Of a stretch of 64,000 nt of DNA, positions 58,907 through 64,000 are shown one piece after another; the first letter of the stretch is position 1, and each line of letters opens with the position of its first letter. Origin of the DNA: Pseudomonas yamanorum (GTDB lineage Bacteria; Pseudomonadota; Gammaproteobacteria; Pseudomonadales; Pseudomonadaceae); NCBI RefSeq assembly GCF_900105735.1, contig NZ_LT629793.1, positions 558,001 to 622,000 on the forward strand, read 5' to 3'. Below the pieces are notes generated by a model. That model did no database searches, was not told the origin of the DNA, and saw only the letters and a program-made list of their open reading frames with translations. The position numbers and the translations under genes were made by a program.

Positions 58907-60550
58907 ATGCATTCTGCAGCTGCTGAATACGATTACGTGGTGGTAGGCGCCGGCCCCGCAGGCTGCCTGCTCGCCAATCGACTGTCTGCCAACCCTGCCC
59001 ATCGCGTGTTGTTGCTTGAAGCCGGCGGTCGCGATAACTATCCCTGGATCCATATTCCCGTCGGCTATCTGTTCTGCATCGGCAACCCGCGCACCGACTG
59101 GTGCTTCAAGACCGAAGCCCAGGAAGGCCTGCAAGGCCGTGCGCTGAGCTATCCACGGGGCAAGGTGCTGGGCGGCTGTTCGTCGATCAACGGCATGATC
59201 TATATGCGCGGCCAGGCCCGGGATTATGACGGCTGGGCGGAGGACAATCCCGGCTGGGCCTGGAAGGACGTGCTGCCACTGTTCAAGCAAAGCGAAAACC
59301 ATTTTGCCGGCGCCTCGGAGTTCCACAGTGACGGCGGTGAGTGGCGGGTTGAACAACAGCGCCTGCACTGGCCGATCCTCGACGCGTTTCGCGATGCCGC
59401 GCAGCAGAGTGGTATCGAGAGCATCAGCGACTTCAACCAGGGCGACAACGAAGGCTGCGGCTACTTCCAGGTCAACCAGAAATCCGGAGTGCGCTGGAAT
59501 GCGGCCAAGGCGTTTCTCAAGCCGATCCGCCAGCGGCCCAACCTGACGGTGATGACTGAAGTTGAAGTCGACCGCGTACTGCTGGAGAACGGCCGCGCTG
59601 CCGCGGTGATTGCTCGCCAGCAGGGCCAGCAAGTCACATGGCGGGCGCGCAAGGAAATCATCCTGTGCGCGGGCTCCGTCGGTTCGCCCGGCATCCTGCA
59701 ACGCTCCGGCATCGGCCCTTCCAGCGTGCTCAAGCCCTTGGGTATCGACGTGCTGCACGAGTTGCCCGGCGTCGGTGGCAACCTGCAGGATCACCTGCAA
59801 CTGCGCCTGATCTACAAGCTGGAAAACGCCCGCACCCTTAACCAGATCGCGGGCACCGTGTGGGGCAAGATGGGCATGGGCCTGCGCTACCTGTACGACC
59901 GCAGCGGCCCACTGTCCATGGCGCCCAGCCAGCTTGGCGCGTTCGCCCGCTCCGGACCGGAGCAGACGTCGGCCAACCTCGAATACCACGTACAGCCGCT
60001 GTCCCTGGAGCGCTTCGGCGAACCGCTGCACGCCTTTCCGGCCTTCACCGCCTCGGTGTGTGACCTGCGCCCGCAAAGCCGTGGCCGCATCGACATACGC
60101 TCGGCCAACCCGGCAGACGCGCCACTGATCCGGCCCAACTACCTCAGCCATCCGGAAGACCTGCGAGTGGCCGCCGACGCCATTCGCCTGACCCGTCGCA
60201 TCGTCTCGGCACCGGCCCTGAAACAGTTCAACCCGGTGGAATACCTGCCCGGCGAAGCACTGCAAACCGACGAACAACTGCAAGAAGCCGCTGCCCGCAT
60301 CGGCACCACGATTTTCCATCCGGTGGGCACCTGCCGCATGGGCAGCGACAAGGACGCCGTGGTCGACGCGCAACTGCGGGTGCACGGCATTCCGGGCCTG
60401 CGCATCGCCGACGCGTCAGTCATGCCACGCATTACTTCAGGCAACACCTGCTCACCCACGCTGATGATCGCGGAAAAAGCCGCGCAGCTTATCCTTTCGC
60501 CGAACACAAGGAGCCTCGCCCCGGAGAAAGAACTGGTCACCGCAATCTGA
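58907..60550 (+). CDS. GMC family FAD oxidoreductase (choline dehydrogenase-like)
   Basis: 547-aa flavoprotein. ADP-binding YVVVGAGPAGCLLANRLSANPAHRVLLLEAGG (~8-40), GMC signature 1 PRGKVLGGCSSINGMIYMRGQARDYDGWAE (~82), signature 2 GSVGSPGILQRSGIGP (~258), C-terminal HPVGTCRMGSDKDAVVDAQLRVHG with active-site His and IADASVMPRITSGNTCSPTLMIAEKAA. Similar in length to BetA and AlkJ; substrate is an alcohol, not defined. ATG 58907. The MFS gene starts 64 bases downstream with a hairpin (60556-60573) between, so cotranscription is likely. Confidence 0.92.
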   Translation: MHSAAAEYDYVVVGAGPAGCLLANRLSANPAHRVLLLEAGGRDNYPWIHIPVGYLFCIGNPRTDWCFKTEAQEGLQGRALSYPRGKVLGGCSSINGMIYMRGQARDYDGWAEDNPGWAWKDVLPLFKQSENHFAGASEFHSDGGEWRVEQQRLHWPILDAFRDAAQQSGIESISDFNQGDNEGCGYFQVNQKSGVRWNAAKAFLKPIRQRPNLTVMTEVEVDRVLLENGRAAAVIARQQGQQVTWRARKEIILCAGSVGSPGILQRSGIGPSSVLKPLGIDVLHELPGVGGNLQDHLQLRLIYKLENARTLNQIAGTVWGKMGMGLRYLYDRSGPLSMAPSQLGAFARSGPEQTSANLEYHVQPLSLERFGEPLHAFPAFTASVCDLRPQSRGRIDIRSANPADAPLIRPNYLSHPEDLRVAADAIRLTRRIVSAPALKQFNPVEYLPGEALQTDEQLQEAAARIGTTIFHPVGTCRMGSDKDAVVDAQLRVHGIPGLRIADASVMPRITSGNTCSPTLMIAEKAAQLILSPNTRSLAPEKELVTAI

Positions 60551-60555
60551 ACAGC

Positions 60556-60573
60556 GGCGCCGATTCGGCGCCG
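60556..60573. terminator. GC-rich hairpin between oxidoreductase and transporter genes
   Basis: CGGCGCCGA-TT-CGGCGCCG stem of eight pairs without T-run. It more likely tunes downstream expression or protects the mRNA than terminates. Confidence 0.4.
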
Positions 60574-60614
60574 ACAGTGGAACAACAATAAATAATCACT
60601 GTGAGGGCTACCCA

Positions 60615-62237
60615 ATGTCAGAACACGCTCAACCCCTGGACCCGGCGCTCGGCGCACGCTCGAGCAACGACACGCAGAAAGTCATCTTCGCCTCCTCCCT
60701 CGGGACGGTGTTCGAGTGGTATGACTTCTTCCTCTACGGCGCCCTCGCGGCGGTGATCAGCAAGCAGTTCTTTGCCGGGGTCAACGACACCACGGCGTTT
60801 ATCTTCGCCCTGATGGCCTTCGCGGCCGGCTTTGTGGTGCGCCCGTTCGGCGCCCTGGTGTTTGGTCGGCTGGGGGACATGATCGGCCGCAAGTACACCT
60901 TCCTCGCCACCATCATCCTGATGGGCCTGGCGACCTTCTGCGTGGGCCTGCTGCCCACCTATTCAAGCATCGGCATCGCCGCACCGATCATCCTCGTGGC
61001 ACTGCGCATGCTCCAGGGCCTGGCGCTGGGCGGCGAGTACGGCGGTGCGGCCACTTACGTGGCCGAGCATGCACCGGCGGGCAAACGCGGCTTCCACACC
61101 AGCTGGATTCAATCCACCGCGACCCTCGGCCTGTTGCTGTCGCTGCTGGTGGTGCTGGCGTGCCGTTACTTCACCGGTGACCAATTCGAAGTGTGGGGCT
61201 GGCGCCTGCCGTTCCTGCTGTCGATCGTGCTGCTGGGCATCTCCACCTGGATCCGCCTGAGCCTGCACGAGTCGCCGGCGTTCCTGAAAATGAAAGAGGA
61301 AGGCAAGGCCAGCAAGGCGCCGATCCGCGAGTCGTTCGGCAAATGGGAAAACCTCAAGATCGTGCTGATTGCGCTGTTCAGCATTAACGCTGGGCAAGCC
61401 GTGACGTTTTATGCCGCACAGTTTTATGTGCTGTTCTTCCTCACGCAGTTTCTGAAGATGGACCCGGCACTGGCCAACATGCTGCTGATCATCAGCGTGG
61501 TGATTGGTGCGCCGTTCTTCATCTTCTTCGGCTGGCTCTCGGACAAACTGGGGCGCAAGCCGGTGTTGATGGTCGGCCTGCTGCTGGCCACCGCGTTGTA
61601 CTTCCCGATCTTCAAGGGCCTGGCCCACTACACCAACCCGGCGATGGACCATGCGAGCCGCCAGTCACCGATCACGGTGTTGGCGGATCCAGCCACCTGC
61701 ACCTTCCAGTTCGACCCGGTGGGCAAGGCGCGGTTTGACAGCCCGTGCGACAAGGTCAAGACCTTCCTGGTGAAACAGGGCCTGCCGTATGAAAGCGCGG
61801 CCGCCCCGGCGGGCAGCGCAGTGCAGGTGAGCGTGGGTGATGTGCGTATCGATGGTTACGACGAAGCTGCCCTGAAAGGCGCGGTGACGCTGGCGGGTTA
61901 TCCGCAGTCGGCAGACGTGGCGCAAGTCAACAAAACCATGGTGGTGGTGCTGATCGTGGCACTGATCCTGATCGCTGCCATGTGCTACGGCCCGCTGGCA
62001 GCGCTGATGGTGGAGCTGTTCCCGACACGCATCCGCTACACCTCGTTGTCGCTGCCTTACCACATTGGTAACGGCTGGTTTGGTGGGTTCCTGCCAACGG
62101 TGTCGTTTGCGCTGGTGGTGTACACCGGCGATATCTTCTACGGCCTGTGGTACCCGGTGGTGATTACCGGGGTGAGCCTGATCGTGGGGCTGATTTGCCT
62201 GAAAGAGACCAAGAACGTGGATATCGACAATAACTAA
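60615..62237 (+). CDS. MFS metabolite:H+ symporter (MHS/ShiA type)
   Basis: 540-aa MFS protein of the metabolite:H+ symporter group. Hallmarks: SSLGTVFEWYDFFLYGALA, VVRPFGALVFGRLGDMIGRKYTFLATI (motif A), ALGGEYGGAATYVAEH and GWLSDKLGRKPVLMVG (second motif A). It is longer than the usual ~440 aa because of a ~100-residue hydrophilic loop (about 340-435, with two Cys), predicted periplasmic, before the last helices. Such loops are known in this Pseudomonas subgroup. ATG 60615 after GAGGGCTACCCA. Probably imports the alcohol or acid handled by the upstream oxidoreductase. Confidence 0.9.
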   Translation: MSEHAQPLDPALGARSSNDTQKVIFASSLGTVFEWYDFFLYGALAAVISKQFFAGVNDTTAFIFALMAFAAGFVVRPFGALVFGRLGDMIGRKYTFLATIILMGLATFCVGLLPTYSSIGIAAPIILVALRMLQGLALGGEYGGAATYVAEHAPAGKRGFHTSWIQSTATLGLLLSLLVVLACRYFTGDQFEVWGWRLPFLLSIVLLGISTWIRLSLHESPAFLKMKEEGKASKAPIRESFGKWENLKIVLIALFSINAGQAVTFYAAQFYVLFFLTQFLKMDPALANMLLIISVVIGAPFFIFFGWLSDKLGRKPVLMVGLLLATALYFPIFKGLAHYTNPAMDHASRQSPITVLADPATCTFQFDPVGKARFDSPCDKVKTFLVKQGLPYESAAAPAGSAVQVSVGDVRIDGYDEAALKGAVTLAGYPQSADVAQVNKTMVVVLIVALILIAAMCYGPLAALMVELFPTRIRYTSLSLPYHIGNGWFGGFLPTVSFALVVYTGDIFYGLWYPVVITGVSLIVGLICLKETKNVDIDNN

Positions 62238-62267
62238 ACTTCGATCCGGCTGACGCTGGAGATTCAG

Positions 62268-62354
62268 TGTGGGAGCGGGCTTGCTCGCGAATGCGGAGTG
62301 TCAGTCGCCGGATAGGTTGACTGATACACCGCTTTCGCGAGCAAGCCCGCACAC
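62268..62354. repeat. REPIN
   Basis: TGTGGGAGCGGGCTTGCTCGCGA (62268-62290) and TCGCGAGCAAGCCCGC..ACACA in inverse orientation (62335-62354). The right arm lacks the TCCC of the consensus. Lies 30 bases after the MFS stop. Confidence 0.82.
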
Positions 62355-62470
62355 ATTGGGTTTAGCACCAGACACACAAATTGCTGTATATCCATCCAGA
62401 TAAAAGTTGCCCAATTCTGATTTATTGCTCATCCTGCTCCCCATTCAATTTCGTAACGAATGTGGTGACC

Positions 62471-64000
62471 ATGCGGCTGTTCCTCTGTGAAAAACCGTCC
62501 CAGGCCAAGGATATCGCCGCCGTGCTCGGCGCGACCCGGCGTGGCGACGGTTGTTGGCTGGGTTCAGGCGTGACGGTGACCTGGTGCATCGGCCACCTGC
62601 TGGAAACCGCCCCGCCCGACAGCTACGACGCCAAGTACAAGCGCTGGGTGCTGGCCGACCTGCCGATCATCCCCGAGAAGTGGAAGATGCTGGTCAAGCC
62701 CAAGACCGCCAGCCAGTTCAAGGCGGTCAAGCGTCTGCTGGGGGAAGCCCAGGAATTGGTGATCGCCACCGATGCCGACCGCGAAGGCGAGATGATCGCC
62801 CGGGAACTGGTGGAGCACTGCCGTTATCGCGGCCCCATCCAGCGACTGTGGCTCTCGGCCCTCGACGACGCATCCATCCGCAAGGCCCTGGCCTCGTTGA
62901 AGCCCGGTGCAGAAACCTTCAGCCTCTACCATTCGGCACTTGGCCGCTCCCGCGCCGACTGGCTGATCGGGATGAACATGAGCCGCCTGTTTACCCTGCT
63001 GGGCCAACAGTCCGGTTATCAGGGTGTGTTGCCGGTTGGGCGTGTGCAAACCCCGACCCTGCGGTTGGTAGTAGACCGGGACCGCAGCATTGCCGACTTT
63101 GTACCCGTCGCCTATTGGGCCATCGATGTGGACCTGCTCCACGACAACATCACCTTCACTGCGCAATGGCGCGCGACCGAAGACGCCTGTGATGATCAGG
63201 GCCGTTGCCTCAATCCGGAGCTTGCCCGGGACGCGGCCAACGCCATGAGCAACGCCGCCAGTGCGCGACTGGTCAAACTGCGTACCGAGCGGATGCGCGA
63301 CGTGGCGCCCCTGCCCTTCGACCTCGGCACCTTGCAGGAAATCTGCTCGAAAAAACTCGGCCTCGGCGCTCAGGAAACCCTGGATGTTGCGCAGTCGCTC
63401 TACGAAACCCACAAAGTGATTACTTACCCGCGCAGCGATTGCGGCTACCTGCCCCTTAGCCAGCACGGCGACGCGTTGAAAATTCTCGCGGCGCTGGGCC
63501 GGGCCGATCCGGCAGTGAACGCGTTGATGCCGCACATGGACCCACAACGTCGCTCACGGGCCTGGAACGACGCCAAGGTCAGTGCGCACCACGGCATCAT
63601 TCCCACCGGCGCCGGCAAGGATGTCGGGCAACTGACCGGCAAGCATCGCGCTGTGTACACCCTGATTCGCGCCCGCTACCTCGCGCAGTTCCTTCCCAAC
63701 CATGAATACGACCGCACCCAGGCCGATTTCGACTGCGCCGGTGAAGCCTTGCGGGCAGTTGGCAAAGTCATCGTGGAACCTGGCTGGAAACGCGCATTGC
63801 CGGAAGCATTGGCGCCGGCCAAGGGCCGTGAAGCACCTGCGCCGCAGTCCTTGCCGAAACTGGTTCAAGGCCAGGACTACACCGTGGCCAAGGTCAACCT
63901 CAAGGACCTGTGGACCCAGCCGCCCAAGCCCTTCACCGAAGGCGACCTGATCAAGGCGATGAAAAACGTCGCCAAGCTGGTGGAAGATCCGCTGCTCAAG
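62471..64000 (+). CDS. topB: DNA topoisomerase III, 3' end beyond window
   Basis: First 510 codons of a type IA topoisomerase of the TopB family. Toprim domain begins RLFLCEKPSQAKDIAAVLG; the metal-binding acidic motif is ATDADREGEM (~100). Next come GRVQTPTLRLVVDRDR and HKVITYPRSDCGYL with the active-site Tyr (~320). Then THHGIIPTG-like AHHGIIPTGAGK. ATG 62471 is preceded by a weak GGTGACC; no earlier start. The frame is open to the window end. Decatenates and relaxes negative supercoils during replication and recombination. Confidence 0.93.
   Translation, partial: MRLFLCEKPSQAKDIAAVLGATRRGDGCWLGSGVTVTWCIGHLLETAPPDSYDAKYKRWVLADLPIIPEKWKMLVKPKTASQFKAVKRLLGEAQELVIATDADREGEMIARELVEHCRYRGPIQRLWLSALDDASIRKALASLKPGAETFSLYHSALGRSRADWLIGMNMSRLFTLLGQQSGYQGVLPVGRVQTPTLRLVVDRDRSIADFVPVAYWAIDVDLLHDNITFTAQWRATEDACDDQGRCLNPELARDAANAMSNAASARLVKLRTERMRDVAPLPFDLGTLQEICSKKLGLGAQETLDVAQSLYETHKVITYPRSDCGYLPLSQHGDALKILAALGRADPAVNALMPHMDPQRRSRAWNDAKVSAHHGIIPTGAGKDVGQLTGKHRAVYTLIRARYLAQFLPNHEYDRTQADFDCAGEALRAVGKVIVEPGWKRALPEALAPAKGREAPAPQSLPKLVQGQDYTVAKVNLKDLWTQPPKPFTEGDLIKAMKNVAKLVEDPLLK

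Noticed and set aside
58901..60385. Long minus-strand open frame opposite the GMC oxidoreductase gene
   Set aside because: Shadow frame; the plus strand carries all GMC signatures.
1..64000. CRISPR array or rRNA genes
   Set aside because: No regularly spaced direct repeats and no rRNA sequence were seen; all repeats found are REP-like or inverted repeats.

Overview
The window looks like chromosome of a Pseudomonas of the fluorescens group. The signs are high-GC codon use in most genes, typical Pseudomonas families (DUF6124, DUF1652, the lexA2-imuA-imuB-dnaE2 mutagenesis cassette, a class II UvrA), several REP/REPIN palindromes, and a cobalamin riboswitch ahead of a BtuB-type receptor. Both ends cut genes: an MFS exporter on the left (5' end missing) and topB on the right (3' end missing).

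Layout. 1-1.6 kb: MFS exporter and a DUF6124 gene behind a strongly foldable leader. 1.6-8.9 kb: an accessory island, clearly more AT-rich between about 1.7 and 5.6 kb. It holds an unknown Cys/His-rich protein, a frameshifted remnant, a DUF262 + HEPN pair joined by a one-base stop/start overlap, and a two-gene operon coding for a GIY-YIG nuclease protein and a coiled-coil tail-anchored membrane protein. The island abuts a chemoreceptor reduced to its first ~65 codons. 9-11.3 kb: an iron alcohol dehydrogenase and a split YeeE/YedE sulfur transporter. 11.3-15.7 kb: a second accessory patch with unknown genes, a 3' tRNA-Ser fragment that looks like an attachment site, four small translationally coupled genes and the C-terminal stump of a tyrosine integrase.

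15.8-23.1 kb: a BPL_N-domain protein, a nitrilase-family amidohydrolase between two copies of one inverted repeat, UvrA2 and a PAS hybrid kinase. 23.2-28.9 kb: the SOS-type operon lexA2-imuA-imuB-dnaE2 with its operator. 29-32.5 kb: a B12 riboswitch operon (TonB receptor, 2Fe-2S ferredoxin-like protein, BtuF-like binding protein). 32.7-39.3 kb: dkgB, a receiver with no phosphoacceptor Asp, a BvgS/EvgS-like hybrid kinase with its response regulator, and mgtC with a long structured leader. 39.9-46.7 kb: GNAT, FKBP, a lytic-transglycosylase-like lipoprotein, and a five-gene operon coding for an ABC transporter (ATPase, permease, binding protein) followed by PhzF and RidA, next to an AraC regulator. 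46.7-50 kb: a membrane protein, a three-PAS LuxR-type regulator and a csbD/DUF1652 pair, linked by two copies of a 21-bp palindrome. 50-64 kb: MFS, RcnB-like, XRE-cupin regulator with a glutamine-synthetase-like ligase, AlkD-like repair protein, transglutaminase-like protein, LysR / GMC oxidoreductase / MHS-type transporter, and topB.

The best candidate for an undescribed system is the GIY-YIG plus tail-anchored coiled-coil operon (5956-8395), beside the DUF262-HEPN pair. Its function is inferred only from domains and context. The other strong non-coding signals are the paired 21-bp palindromes around the PAS-LuxR regulator and the structured leaders of the DUF6124 and mgtC genes.
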